A DNA stretch of 64,000 bases from Pseudoscleropodium purum. Lineage: Eukaryota; Streptophyta; Bryopsida; Hypnales; Brachytheciaceae. The position numbers were made by a program, and so were the translations under genes. Positions 47,925-61,749 of the stretch are shown here, in pieces; position 1 is the first letter of the stretch; each line of letters opens with the position of its first letter. The notes beneath the pieces were generated by a model that saw only the letters and a list, made by a program, of their open reading frames with translations, ran no database searches and was not told where the DNA came from. The stretch is taken from positions 32,054,001-32,118,000 of the forward strand of contig OZ017797.1 in the NCBI GenBank assembly GCA_963969395.1, written 5' to 3'.

Positions 47925-49460
47925 TGCAATAATACAATTCCTGGAGTTCACAAAGCTTGATAACTCAAGGGCTCTTAGAACCTTCAAACATCTTCTAATG
48001 CATCTAAAATTCCCTAGGTTTTTCAATATATTAAGAATTTAGTATGAAATTTCTTCACTTTTTCTTTAATACAACATAGTGATTTCACATTTTCACCTCA
48101 AAAAAACTAATTAGTTTTTTAATGTATAGAAGACATGCAATTTAATCTCTCAAAAAATGAAAACACTCATTCATACATGCAAAATCAAATTTGAAAGTAC
48201 AAGATTTGAAGTTTGACTACATAGTCATAGACTCTATATATAGTTTTGTAGTTATTCTATGCAAAGATAATTATAGACAACCAAATTTGGATCCTTTAAT
48301 TTCACAAATGCTAACAATCATACTATACAAAGAAATGCATTTTTTTAGTTGAGTTCTTTATATAATGACACTATTTACTTTTATTTATTTTATACTCCTA
48401 TGTTGAAATAAATTTAGGGTTTTCAAATATACTTGTCTCAAATTATATTCAAAATTGGCTCTTTACAACTTGATAGACAACAATTAAAGCTAGTTCAAAC
48501 ATCCAAGAGCAAAAGAATCCATAGATACCACGTTCTAAAGCCTATATTGCAATTCAATCCCTACAAAGAGAATCAAAATGCAACCTCTAACCAACCAAAA
48601 GCAAAGAATTCAACCCAAAACTATACAAAAAATTGCTACTAAAAAATCTTTTGTTGGGATTTCCTAGAGTTGAATCCCAAGACATTGTCGGAATTGGATA
48701 TAGGGGATGTCAATGGATACCAATGTTGCTCAAAGTAGGATCAAAAAGGGTAAAAATTTGTCAATTTCACATGCATCACTTCACTATTGACTTTCATTCT
48801 CACACCTAATGTAATGAGATTTAGTAGAAGCTAGGATAACTATGCAATCTCCTAAAAATAGGAACAACTCACACATTAATCTAGCCATTTCAATTCCTTT
48901 GGGAGCTAAAAGGAGTTATTTCAAACCCAATCCATGGAAGTCAGGTAGAAAGTCGGTACTCTTAGCTCTTTCTTGTCGAAAATTGTGAGGATCGCGGGTG
49001 GACATCCTTCGCTGACAAGAAGATTGCAAACATCTTTCGATCTGTAAGAAGTCAATTCAAGATACAAGACGGACTAAGAAAAATTCTCAGATTTCTACCC
49101 TACTAGGGGTTTTCACGACACAAAATCCCCAGAGCCTAGTGCAGGCAGTGTCAATGGCCACTAAGTCAAAAGCACAAGTATGCAATCTCTGTAAGAAATA
49201 CCTTAGGATGGCTATCTGCCTCTACCATTTTGAAAACAATTCAAAAGCATTTTCCAGCTTCAACGAATTCTTTCTTGAGTTGGAACTGACATTCTTTTGT
49301 CACCAAAAAGAACTTGGTCCTCAGGTTATGGTAAAAAAAACACATAACCAAGTTTTATACTGAGGATGCCAAACAACTCAAGACTAAAAGAACTGATTAA
49401 ATACTGGTTGTGCTCCACATGTCTTCACAGACGACACTCGCAGTGAAGGCGGTTGAGTAA
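47925..49460. other. Spacer and 3' flank of the kinase gene
   Basis: AT-rich up to about 48.9 kb with no gene; the last 500 bp are less AT-rich and probably include the 3' UTR of the minus-strand kinase. Confidence 0.45.
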
Positions 49461-49469
49461 AATCTGCTG

Positions 49470-52400
49470 TTATCTGTCAACCTTGGCAGCTTCCTCCTTC
49501 CGTATCCGCTCTTCTTCTTCCTTGTTGTAGATAGCATTCAACTGCCGCTCGAGCTGGATGCGGGGACAAGTACCATTTCTGAAGTCAGTTCAATGGCTTG
49601 TACACGCAAATAAACATCAATCGCAAGAAATGAACAAGGAAAACTGGTCCTAGGAATACGAGCTTCCCGAATAAAGAAGAAAATTACGCACCTGCACATT
49701 TCGGATTTTTACAGTTTGCAGCTCCTCGACGAGGATTGCCATCCTGATAAGTCGATAACGATCAAAACGAAGTCAGAGGTTGATAAGAGCCAGCTTCTCA
49801 ACATGAAGCCTTGAAATACATCAAGAAGAACCCCCTTATCCCAAACCAAGTACAGGTAGACAACAAAAACCTGGACTGAAGATCAGATACTTGATGTAGA
49901 AGTTCACGTTCCCTGTCAGTCGAGACCTCCACCTGGCCATCATTCAATATTTTTGGCAATAAGAAACAAATTGAAAAGATCACCCGAACGCACGATACTC
50001 CTTCCATAAAACCTATTCTAGAACAGGGAGCTCATGCTTAGGAGACTTCCAAGAATAGACAACACCACACGTGTTGTCTAGATTGACGCAAATATCAAGT
50101 ATGTTTACGAAAGAACCGTCAGCAATATATTATGCAAAATCCAGTGATACCTAGGCGAATTCATGGTGACAAATCGACGGTCATAGAATTAAGGAATGCC
50201 GCTAACTATCACACGAACACGAACCATACGAAGACACTTCCACCAAACTAATCTTTGTACAGAGTCCGGCCAACACTAGTTTAAAGGAGCGAAGAAAATC
50301 TGGAATTCTTCGGCAACTATTCATTGGGGCCTTTTCCAGGATTGATAAAATATGTAACTAAGATATGGGTATCACGTCCACGATGTTGCATCAGGAACGA
50401 TCACTAATACTATCACTGCACCTGATTGACATGTAGACGTGTCCGTCTAGAGATTCGCTATGGGACTCCAAGCACTACACCAAAGAATGGTCAATAAAAC
50501 AACAACTTACTGTAAGGCAGTAGAAGAGGACGGAGAACTCAGTAACTTGAGGACTATCAATCGGACTTTGACTAACCCCAGCCCGATATCAGGCACGGGT
50601 TTTCCTTCAAAGGGCAGGACGAGTATGATGAAAACAACTTCACACTCACCGAATGTTCAAGGGCAGAATTTGCGCTTGAAGTTCGTGAAAATCTTGACAT
50701 GGAACTAACAGAGTGAACTGTAAAATCCAACACCATACAAGATATTATGTTAATAAAAAAGCAATAGAAGGATTGGTTCGATCACAACATGCCCATACTA
50801 CTTGTGGTGTTCAAGCAGTACATGAACACAACATGCTACATATATGACGTCCTCACTCAACATGGAAACATTGTTCTATGAACATGCAATGAAAAAACAC
50901 GTGCAGTGATGCTTACGGCTGGCATCTTGTGGGCTGAGACTCTGAATCAGGTGTAAAATATTGTCCTGCATTGTAAAATATGATCGTAGTCAGGTACTCG
51001 AAGAAGTAGACTGCCATGAACGGAAGGACATGTGAGTGCATAATCATCTAGTATACGGGGTCATGAATGACGAACACACACCTGCTGCTTTTGCCCATGC
51101 TGCAAAATTTGTTGTAGCTGCGGTAAAATAGCCGATAAAGGAGTTGTTGCTTGGGAACTCTGTTGAGATGATTGCCCACTAAGGGATGACACATGTTGCA
51201 AAGAAGGCGAGTGCTGCAAAGAGGATGAATGCTGCAATGGGGGTGCATGCTGCGAAACCTGCACCAGCAGAGACCACAACTTTCACATTATATCCCAGCA
51301 ACTTTCCAAGTCTTAAATCTGTGGGGACAAGACAAAGAGATTATTAGCCAACATACTGATCCTACTGTGCTTTCTGTCGATTTGCGAGAAAGCGCATCTG
51401 AACTGTAAAACTATCATGATCCGGTGTTTCAAACACAGCAAGATCAACTTGCAAGATCAACTGTGATGATTAGGAATCACAATATATAAAACCTATCACC
51501 CAGACCATAATCGTTAATCTGGTTTCACCTTACGTCGCCCGTGTTGAGGCGAGAAAGGAAAATCCTCACTAGGTTAGATATAGAAAGGAAAGGGCTGACG
51601 CATACAGGAAGTCTTCGTTCAACGGACATGCAGTCACCAGTACTGGCAGACTTGTGAAGCGACCCCTGCACAATATGTTGAGTGTGCACGGGGACAATAA
51701 GTACCATTTGTAGATTCTAAAGTAAAACCTGTAGCCTTTCACACACTTGACCAACTATACCTACAAGATCACGCTCCATTTTCGCAGTGTCAAGCCATTC
51801 TTTGGTGCAGGAATCCGTTCATGGATCCTCTGCAAGTGACTGGAGAGGATTGTGCGGACGGTCATAAAAGAAACGAAGTTCCTTGATGTCCAAGGCGATT
51901 CAAGTGATGCAGAGATGGAGATCAAATTAGACGAAAAGAGAAACCAAAGAGAATAACAACCTGTGAATTTGACGTCCAACGTGAGCTTAAATGAGGAGGC
52001 TCCTGCAAATTGTCACAAATATCAAGAGGCAAACAGAATATAAGTAGATTTTCTGCTTGTTGATTATCCATTAATAATCAACAAAATATGATTTAAAAAA
52101 AGCGGACAAAATTAGAGCTTTCAAGAAAATACAAAATGTTGATTTCAAATGACCAATGCAATACAGTTCCTTGGTAGTATATTCTTCTTCTCTATATTTA
52201 AGCAATCAATAACGGCAAGACATACCTCAAAGTCCGTATCATCTGAAGTAACAGAGAAGCGACCTTTCTGAAGCACAGGCCCCTTCTGAGCAGGAGTCTT
52301 CACTTTATCCTCTGAGACCTCTTTGTTTCCTGAAGATGACCTCATAGTCAACTCAAATATTCATGTACTATAAATGAGCACCATTGCAGGGCATCTGCCA

Positions 52401-55400
52401 TTACTATACAAAAGAAATCAAAGACGAACATGCATGTTTCAAGTACATGGTGGCAGGCATACCGGACGATTGCCTTGACACTCCTTGCAATCCATTTACT
52501 GGTTTCTGGTCGAAGTTAGATCGATCAGAGCTGGAGGATACTGGTCCGTTAAATGAACGCTCACGTTGCAACATTCGACCAGAATCTTCACCACTCCGTC
52601 CACCTTGTCGATGATCTTTGTCTCTGATCTCATGGATAACATATAAAACATTAGAGGAGGAACATAAAAAAATAGATATATCCAGGATTCTTCAAATATC
52701 AGTCCCATTCATATCAAGCGATTCAATATGTGTGCAAAAATATGAAGAAGAAATGCATCTGTGTACTATAAGCAAGTAGAAGTGGGAACACAACTACACA
52801 AACCAAAAAAATTGCGAAATCTAAATTTAAATGTTATCAATATATTCTATTTCTGATGCGTAATATTAATTATAATCCCCTAGTCCTATTTTATATATAT
52901 ATCGGAGTCTCACGGTCACTTAGAAGCTTGAAAAGGATTCATTTGATACATTCAACACATTGTTGAACGAAGTAGTCCAATAATCACAGTCCTCGTTAGA
53001 AACCATGAGGGAGTATTGAACTCGAGAATAAAACACATTCATCAAAAAAAATACTTGACAAGTGACTTCGCTATACATGTTGTGAACCACGGAAGATAAT
53101 CACCTGTCTCGATCTCGATCATCCATCGTGAGCCCACGGATTGAAGACAAGACACGTTCACTCCCAAAAGTGGCACTACTAACGCGACGCATTTCATCTC
53201 GCTCTGAGCGTTCCTCAGAACGTCGTTCTCTTTCTTCTTTCCGATCTCTGTCATCACCCTTCCGCTGCTCTCTGTCCTCTCTATCTCTACGTGAGTCTTC
53301 GTTTTTCCGGCTTTCCCTTGGTGATCCATGCCAACTCGGACTCTCACCATCATGGTCATCCCAGACATCGAACCGACCTCTGCATTCACAAAATCACTTA
53401 AAACACTATGTGATTCATGATCACAAATCTGCACATTGGGTACATAGGCTTAAAATAGGCAGATTGCATTTTACTACAATCCATAGACTTGAACACGAAT
53501 AGCATTATAAAAAAATAAAATAAAAATTCAACATCCGCGAAAAACAAATGCAGGCTTCAATCAATCATATCGTAAAAAAAGTCATCAGTGTCGAGTAAAT
53601 GAACTCACATATGCTTGGGCTCTTTCCTGCCAGATGGTGGTCCGGTCCTACATGTACACAAAAACAAGTCGAACCACTGTTCACACGAAGTAGCAGAGGT
53701 ACAGAGACTTCAATCATTTTACTTTATGCGTACTGTGGACCAAATCAAACGTCAACTTGCAGGACAGATGAAGGCTATTCACAGGTCTACGATAATTTAA
53801 AAAATAGAAGAACAGTAAAACTCTGAAAAAAGTAACTTAGACCTTGTCATGCTGCAACTAAGACAATAATACTTCATGGTACATCCAACAGATGTGACAA
53901 TGTGATCCTAAACTCACCTAACTATATTTGCAGACTTAGGTTGCACTGGATTTGGAAGTGGTCCTGATCTGACCCTTGTGACTCGCTCTCCTGCCTGTGT
54001 TTGCCAACAGCCGCAAAAAGATCAGCACTCATTGCCAAATTCTTCGAGTCATCAGGAAGAAGGAAAATAATCATAATATGCGCATTTGGAGAGGAATTGA
54101 AATTATCAAGAGAACTCTGATATTATCAAGAGAATTATCAATAAAAATACTTTGAAGGTTTCGAGTAACTTCCACAATCCTTACATCATTTGTGGTCTCC
54201 GCAATAATTGAATGTATCGTAACTGGTAACTGAATTCGTTCAGACGAAGAATCATTACTAACTGCGGGCTGAGTCAACGGTAGTTGACTCAAAGATTGCA
54301 AGACAGCTTCCTTGTTTTCTTCTTTCACAGGTGTAACTTTGGGTGACGGAATCTCTTCGATTTCCTTATCCACAGCAACCGTCAAAACTTTAGCCACCAA
54401 AACGTCTTCATCATCCTGAATCTGAACAGAAGCATAACACCAGACCCGGATTAAAGGAAATCAGAAAATCAAATGAACAGACGAGACGAAACTATTCTAT
54501 TGGTGCGCTCAGAGACAACATCAAATGACGGATTTGTAAAGAACAATATGTTTAAAATTCGCTTCTCAACTTAAACAAATGATGCGTTAATATATAATGC
54601 GACTTGAGCAAGATTTCGCAACTCCTGAAAAACAAACGTTATAAAATCCGAAAATCGTAATGAAAACATGTTGTTAAACTATACAACCACTTCCAACAGG
54701 CTGTCCTATTATGCCCTTTCACAAAAGAAATGGATAACAGTCAGGCCGACTCTCACGATAACTGTCTTCTCTTACAAGAACCTCATTAGGATAGAAATTG
54801 ACAAAACCGAAAAAGACAAGCCTCTTCACACCTCTGCTTACGAATTGGTTGCCTAATAAATTTGGGAGTTCACTATAGGGTAGCTTGCCAACAACCTTGC
54901 AAGTTCAAGAGCAATAGCAGTAAAGCTTCATCAGTAATCCCATCATTGGTGATGATAAAACTGAATGCAGAATGCCAATTTACAACTCAGAATGCTCCGG
55001 GATGGCATAAAGAAAAAAAAGAAGCAGACTCTATATAGCGCAACAAATATGTAGGCAAGAATATACCAATGCTGCCTGCGCTTTCAAATCCTCAACATTA
55101 AAGTTCCAAGCGCTCACTCCTCTCTTGTACTCGTTCTGTGCAAAGGAGCACGTAACAACGATAAATTAGTATCCGAGAGAAGCACACAGGAGATGAAATA
55201 ATATCCTACAAATAAAAGTGACCGCACTGACATACAACCGGACAGAGTATACAAAGTATGTCCGAATTAAAGGGGATGCGTTCAAGTGTATACTGCCTAC
55301 AAATTAAAATCAAAGTCTGGGATAATGACTCTGGACCAAAAAATGTTACGCATATCTACGGTCTCAGATGTTGATGGACATATGTATGCTCATTAAAGCG

Positions 55401-58275
55401 TTACCTGAGATTGAGCTTCTTGTTCATCATACGGCTGGATTTTTTGAGCAAGCCGATTGGCATCTTTGATCTGCACACCTTAAAAGGACGAAAGTTTACA
55501 TAACTCTTGATAAAATATTGTCGTGTCTGATTTAAAATCGCATCAAATTTCAAAAAGTGTTCAACAATAAACATTCTTGAATTAAATAGTGGTGAGAACC
55601 GCAACAAACAAATCACCTTCAGATTCTTCACGCGCTCCCCTAACGGCGGCAATCCTTCCAATATGTGACGAGAGATGTAATCACAAGAGCGTGCTTGCTT
55701 GAAAAAAGAATGCCTCAAAAGTTTCTCAGCAGAGGGCCGTTTGGCAGGATCTTTTACTAAGCACATTGCGATCATCTCCTTGAAAGACTGCACCCAAACA
55801 TATCGCTGGTCACTTTCTATTCATAATAATACCATTACTACATGATGCAATTACTCCACAAGACGGACCATGTACCAAAGAGGACAAATCATTTATATCC
55901 ACCAAACACATAAACTCCTCCAACAAGGCCATTACTTTTCATGGATACCCTAACCTCAAACTGTACAGACAGAGCCATCCACATTGGGAGAAGGAATCAA
56001 TTTCAGTTCAAGTACAGTTAAGCGTTCTGACACATCACATTTGGCAACGTTAATGATATGAACTTCTAACAACTTGGTAACAATGGAAATGAAAGCCATT
56101 CCTAAATACGAACTCCTACATACGAACGCATGTAGAAATTCCAAATATTTTTACAACTCAAACGAACCTTCGAGAACTTTTTATCCCGTTCATAGTCCAG
56201 CCCAGGAGGCGCGTTTTGCAAGGTCATCAACAACACCTGCCGTACACCCAAACCAACGTTGATAACAACACTTGAAAGAACGAACTAATCAAAAGGAAGC
56301 AATTTCCATGTCCAATCACAAACGAAAAAATGTTTTGAAGGACAAAAGGATAAGAAACAATGGCGAACGATTATGAATAGGCAGATCAATATGATCCTAC
56401 GACAAAGCACATTACTCGCATCGAGTAGGTAGATAGCACTATTTCAAAATGCGTACCTTCATTGGAGGATACTTCGAAAAGGGCGCGTGACCATGGGCCA
56501 GCTCCAGAGCGGTAATTCCAAAAGACCATATGTCAGCTCTGCCAATACAAAAGACAGTTAAACCTAACATGGCAAGCTTTGTAGGAGAGACTAATCTCCT
56601 ACTTCGGCTCGAATCAGCATTCGGCAAGTATTCACAAGAAATAACCCGTAGTCCTTAAAAAAAAATTTATGATAAGAATAGATAGACAAAATACTGACTT
56701 GAAATCATATCCATGAAGTTGTTCCATAACTTCAGGTGCCATCCTGCACATTCAACGAAGTAAGAGATGAAGGCATGTCAGACATGAATCCGTATTACAC
56801 CTGGTGAGGAGCATGAATACACTAACCACTAAGTCTCCTGCATATTGGTAATGAAATAAGCACTGAAACAACACACTCGCAAAATGCGGATCATGAAGGA
56901 AACACATGTCAGAAGACCACGGAATGATCTACATCTGCTGTTCGGAGGATCGAGTAGCTAGGAAAAATTAATAATATTCACATTCGAGCAAATTGCTGAA
57001 AAAAAAAGATGAAGTTGTGATCCTATTACCAGCACGGTGTTCCAACGAAAGTATTCCTAGACCGTTGTCTATCCCCAGTGTCAAACATGCATGCTGAAAC
57101 ACCAAAGTCTCCAAGCTTCACAGATCCGTTTGAGTCAACTAAAATGTTTCCAGCCTGAAAGAGTCCCACAAAGCACATTGGGTAAAAGTATGAATGACAC
57201 TCTACAGATCACATCTCAAATATACTTTATCTGCGTGCCTCTGATAAATACCCCTCATCATCGTTTTTGAATCGTACATCGCTTGAAACAGGGCGATGCT
57301 TAAAGAAGCTAATTTTCTTGTTAGTGCAAACTGGAAAAACTCATGCAATTGGAGAAAGAAGAACTAGATTAACCAGTCAAACAACTCATTTCATATCCAA
57401 GATGCGAGGTACTAAGAGAAACCACTCAACTGGATGACATAAGCATCCAGAAATTGAGAAAGAAATTAAAAACCGGGTTCACAATGAATCAGAAATCGAA
57501 TTGGATGCATATGGAGGTACCTTTACATCCCGATGAATATGACCATGACGATGGAGGTACTCCAGTGCTCTCAAAGATTCTTTCAATACAGTTGCGATAA
57601 CGGGCTCCTCAAAACCATCTGGATAAGCTGCTTTCATTATGTGTAAACATGATCCACCAGCCATGTAAGGCATCACCACCCACAAATTCTCACCAACAAC
57701 AAAAGAGCAGTATGCCTTCACCACATTCTGATGATTAATAAGGCTCATCGTCTGGGCTTCTCGGCGGATGTCATCCTGCACCAAATTAGGTACCATAAGC
57801 AACTTTGTTCATCGCTGAAAACAAATTCGCTACACTCGGTGATTTATGGTCACGTCTATAAGACACTATACTGTTCTAAGCGCAAATCAGATTCCTCAAA
57901 GCAATTCAGGATACCAATAGAGACCAAAGGGGAATTGGTTTTAGAAAAAAATAGACACAGCTCAAATGGGAGACCATCTCTACGAAGAGCTATAGATGAA
58001 AAGCGTTCAGTCAAGAATCTCAGAGATCAGTTTGCTTCAGTCTTCAAGCCGAGCTAAACATATTGAAACACTCATATGGAACTTACCAGATTACTGTTGC
58101 ATTTTTCGAGATCCAAGCTCTTAATAGCCACAATTTCATTGTATGTGACGCAATGCGCCCTGTAAACAGTCGCACTTACTCCTTGTCCAACCTCCTCATA
58201 TAGTTTGTATTCTGTGGCCACTAAGGGATACGACCGTTTATCTAAGTCAAACGCTAAAGCACCTCCTGTCGGCAT
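49470..58275 (-). CDS. STE20-family protein kinase, BLUS1-like (SPAK/OSR1-related)
   Basis: This is a Ser/Thr kinase of the plant BLUS1-like STE20 group, cytosolic signalling. Exons (minus strand): 58275-58087, 57775-57521, 57154-57030, 56743-56699, 56538-56457, 56236-56168, 55787-55617, 55470-55405, 55135-55067, 54421-54185, 53994-53918, 53647-53609, 53379-53104, 52623-52463, 52329-52226, 52002-51961, 51829-51773, 51665-51606, 51564-51529, 51258-51082, 50965-50917, one unresolved exon near 50704-50650, 49932-49871, 49743-49692 and 49553-49470 (TAA). About 880 aa. Kinase motifs: GQGVSATVY loop (30-38), Lys52 in VAIK, Glu69, HRDVK (Asp146), DFG (Asp164), CWMAPEVM. The tail has [23 protein letters not shown], a Gln-rich LQHS repeat, then coiled coil ([37 protein letters not shown]). 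The start is chosen because [10 protein letters not shown] follows at the family's usual distance. No break seen. Confidence 0.9.
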
Positions 58276-60880
58276 TTTGAATGCGACCTTGTTATGAATT
58301 ATTCAGTTGCAGAGCATCTACAACCCACATATTCTTCTGAAATATCAATCATGTATTCCTCAAAGCCATTGTTGCTCAAAACCTAAGTGTCTTTTGAAAT
58401 AAAACCTCGTTTCTCTGTCCTTGGAGCCGGAAACAAGTCCCAGGAAACATCAATCACAAGTCAGGGAACTCCACCGCTTATTGTCTCTGGACCTCCAGTG
58501 TAATAAGTTGAGCGCTATAAAACTTGTGGCCTCTCAACACCGCAAACCCAGCTCAAAGAGCCTCTGCCAGTATTTTCTTTACCAACACATATTGTCTCTA
58601 CAATCCTTTAACAAATTCTTCTGCCAGCGGAGTCAGCACCTGTGATACCATACAATAGAGCGCCTGCTCACCTAATCTGTATAAGCTACACGATTCTCCA
58701 AGAGCTATCATTCCATCTTTAGGAAAACCTGATGGCATTGTTCCTGCAAAAAAACATCGAAAAAGTGATCAATAAAAGGTCAGTTCGTACAACATGATAA
58801 GCGGATCTTTTCGTCTTCAATTTGAAGTATCCATGAACACAGCCTGCGCTACTCTCCAATGAGAGATTGAATATCCAAGGCTTCAGCTTCAAAGAAGCAG
58901 ACTAAGATCAAGTTGCTCCAGAATAAACATCAGAATTGTAAAGTTGTAAGTGTGAAGACGCACTCCGGCAATTGTGAATCTAATCAGCAATTATTCACAA
59001 TTGTTCTCTCACAGCAACAGCACTTCAACAGTCCACCAAGATGCATCAAGGTGCATACAGAAGTACGATGGCATTCTCAATTAGTTCCCTACAGTGAAAG
59101 TCACTCCTGCCCGAGGACCTGGACACTAGAAAGAAGACCTCCGACCAAGCACAAGTCTTGATGTGTTTTACCAAACTTCCATGTTCTTAAGTCTTCTTTA
59201 AAAGCAACAGCACAGAGGGTAGCTAGTGATTTATAGTTAAAACTTTCAGAGATTATAATAGAGAAGTCTGCGATAGTGCTCCACAAGTACCGCTGTACTC
59301 TGCGAGTCACATACAAGTAAAGCCCTACGAGTTGACAGTCGCCAGGGACAGGGAAAAACCCTTCGCCTGGAAGTAAATACACCCACGCAATTTACCAGGT
59401 CAATCTAAGATCCATCTGGCCCTTCAGTATCTTAAATATGACGTGATTAACTGCAGAAAAAAATTAGGTTTCAGCGGATTCGAGTGTTGTACAGAGCACG
59501 TTACAAGCCCTAAACGCTATTCGCAGTGAAACGCATTCGGAATCTTCCTCTTGAATCCGCGATTACGTATTTCGCTTCTGTTTACTAAGCGACCAGAATA
59601 AAAATCCTGAGAGGCCAAACGTAAATCATACAATCTAGGCGAATAAAGAAACAAATGACCAAATATCCGCAGAATTGCCAACAATGACCCAACAATGAAT
59701 TAATGTGCCTCCACGTACAAAAATCGGGACAGATATATGACTGTGTGTTCATTAGTGCGAAAAAAAAATTCTGCAAAGCTCTCCCTCAACGCCAACAGTT
59801 TAAAAAAGATTCCTAAGTTTGCAGATTCTTATGAAGTATGACAAAGAAGACAATGCATTCTCTTTGAAACACGAAACTTTTGACCACTCGATTTAAGGTA
59901 ACTTGAACGAATCTTTTCTCGTCACGAGAACGATGAACATGGTAGACCACCTCACGAATTTGACGATGGTCAGCGTCTAAGAAATTTTCCCTGCTACAGG
60001 CAACAGAAAACCAAGAAAGATGGCGAAAGTCCCAATTTCGAAATAATTTTTCAAAATCGTCCAATTGCAATCAGTTCGACGCCTTCCTCTGGAAAATTAA
60101 TAAGACCGGAAAAAAATTCGCAAGAACATCATATACTGTCTTCTACCCTAAAAACAGAGCATAGCTCATGACCATGCATCCTGTTTAAGGCGGAAAATAA
60201 TCTTGGCCACCAGAATGCACAATGCACAGGAGAGCACTCAGAGAAAGAGCTCAACTACGATCCACTAAGAGAACCGGCAAATCAAACCTTCAGGGTGTAT
60301 CTTCTCGCCAGGGAAGCTCTGATACCGGTAGCAGACACTCCAAACAGCCACTGAACTACAGCCTATCCTCTGTGCACTTGCAAGCAAAGATTTGTAAAAG
60401 ATACTGATAATAGAAAGAGAAAGCCTTTGAGAGCTATAAGCTGCCCTCAGAGGGGTGATTACGCTTCCATCGACTCATCGCGATACTTCATTAGTTTGTT
60501 ACACTCCAAACAAAAGGAAGAGTTGGACAGAAAAAAATTTCGTGTTCCATCTATCCTCTTCCACATCAACCACAACGTGCACAAATTAGACAGAATTTGT
60601 CTAACGTCTTTCGCTTCGCAGAAACGATTCACGCCTGTCCCGGCGATACATTACTGTGGCGAGGAGAGATATTGGGAGCTAATTTCCTCGCACGAAAACT
60701 TCAAAAAAATTCTGCACAGGTGCCAGTATACTTCTCATCTCTGAATGCAGGTGACAGCTTGTACAAACAGCCCCCTAACCTCGCGAAATAAAACCACTTC
60801 ACTACAACCTCTCGGAATCTTTGGCCGGTCATGAGTGCAGAAAAATCCGCTTCCTCTCCGAACGCTTGATCTAGTCCTTG
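58276..60880 (-). promoter_or_regulatory. Upstream region of the kinase gene, probable spliced 5' UTR and promoter
   Basis: The 2.6 kb left of a CT-rich stretch is of ordinary base composition and carries no recognisable coding domain; all frames are short. Its position directly upstream of the kinase ATG makes a long, probably intron-containing 5' UTR likely. Splice sites were not assigned. Confidence 0.4.
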
Positions 60881-61298
60881 GACTCGTCCAAAAAAGAATC
60901 ACAATCAAACATCTCTAAGATCCCAACCTTCACCACCTCACCACTCCATACCACCATCACCGTCAACCTGCTCAAAAGACGCAATAAAACGCGCTAGAAT
61001 ATTCTTCCAGCTCCGGTTTCTAATTACCTCCGCCTTCAACCTTCTCTCTCCCTCTCTCTTCAATCCTCTCTTGCCTGAACCTCGCCAACACAGAATCTCC
61101 CTACCACAACAACAGCATCATTCTCATCCGCCAAACTCCAAAAAACAGTTCTTTCCCTTACGCTCTCTCACTCCTTCTCTCCGCTCGCAACTCTTAGTCT
61201 CTCCCCCTAGGTCTACTCCTCCATCACCAACTCCATACGCCACCAATTAAACCCGGATTCAGGCTCCTCCAAAGCGAAACGTAACGAAGGACAAGAAA
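60880..61298 (+). promoter_or_regulatory. CT-rich stretch, possible core promoter and 5' UTR of a plus-strand gene
   Basis: Repeated CTCTCTCC and TCTTC tracts (about 61035-61075 and 61150-61215) on the plus strand resemble plant 5' UTR pyrimidine patches, as seen before VPS20. Together with the kinase upstream region it could form a divergent promoter. Confidence 0.3.
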
Positions 61299-61398
61299 AT
61301 GGTAAAGAAACTTATAAACCTCACCTTTTCCACTCGTGTCGCGAGCTCTAAGCTCTCCACCAAAGCCGCAATCCTGCCACCGCAGGCGCAAACTCCCG
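61299..61398 (+). CDS. Possible first exon of a plus-strand gene (unrecognised)
   Basis: ATG at 61299 opens a frame of 33 codons and one base (MVKKLINLTFSTRVASSKLS..., Lys/Ser/Thr-rich, few acids, like an organelle-targeting peptide) that ends at a good donor, CCCG|GTAAGA. No second exon could be found: the following 350 bp hold competing frames, including a minus-strand one ending at 61410 that reads NVVLPYVRIMPEDIEIDF, and then the sequence turns AT-rich. It may be a truncated gene or a chance frame. Confidence 0.22.
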
Positions 61399-61749
61399 GT
61401 AAGACGTTCTCATTCACCAGGGCACCAAATTGAACACCGTCTGGTGCGCCCGATTCGGAAGTCGATCTCTATGTCCTCGGGCATGATCCGGACGTAGGGA
61501 AGCACCACATTCCGCTTGCAGTGCGGGGCGGACTTGTTGCTGTGTCGTTGCGACGGGGATGGATCTTCTCGACAGAGAGAGACTTCCTCCGTTCCAGTGT
61601 CTGTGTCCCTCACATGCCACCCCGCCCACTCACCCGCTTCTCCTCCGGGTCTACTCCTCACCCCACCTCCCGGTTACTTTTGCCTCTTCACATCAACTTT
61701 TCACCATGTCTTTACCCTTCGGTAATTTTTGGTAATTTTACTCCGGACT

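Noticed and set aside
53042..53434. A 130-codon minus-strand frame in the kinase tail
   Set aside because: The correct reading of this exon, fixed by splice phases, is another frame ([16 protein letters not shown] then an Arg/Glu-rich stretch).
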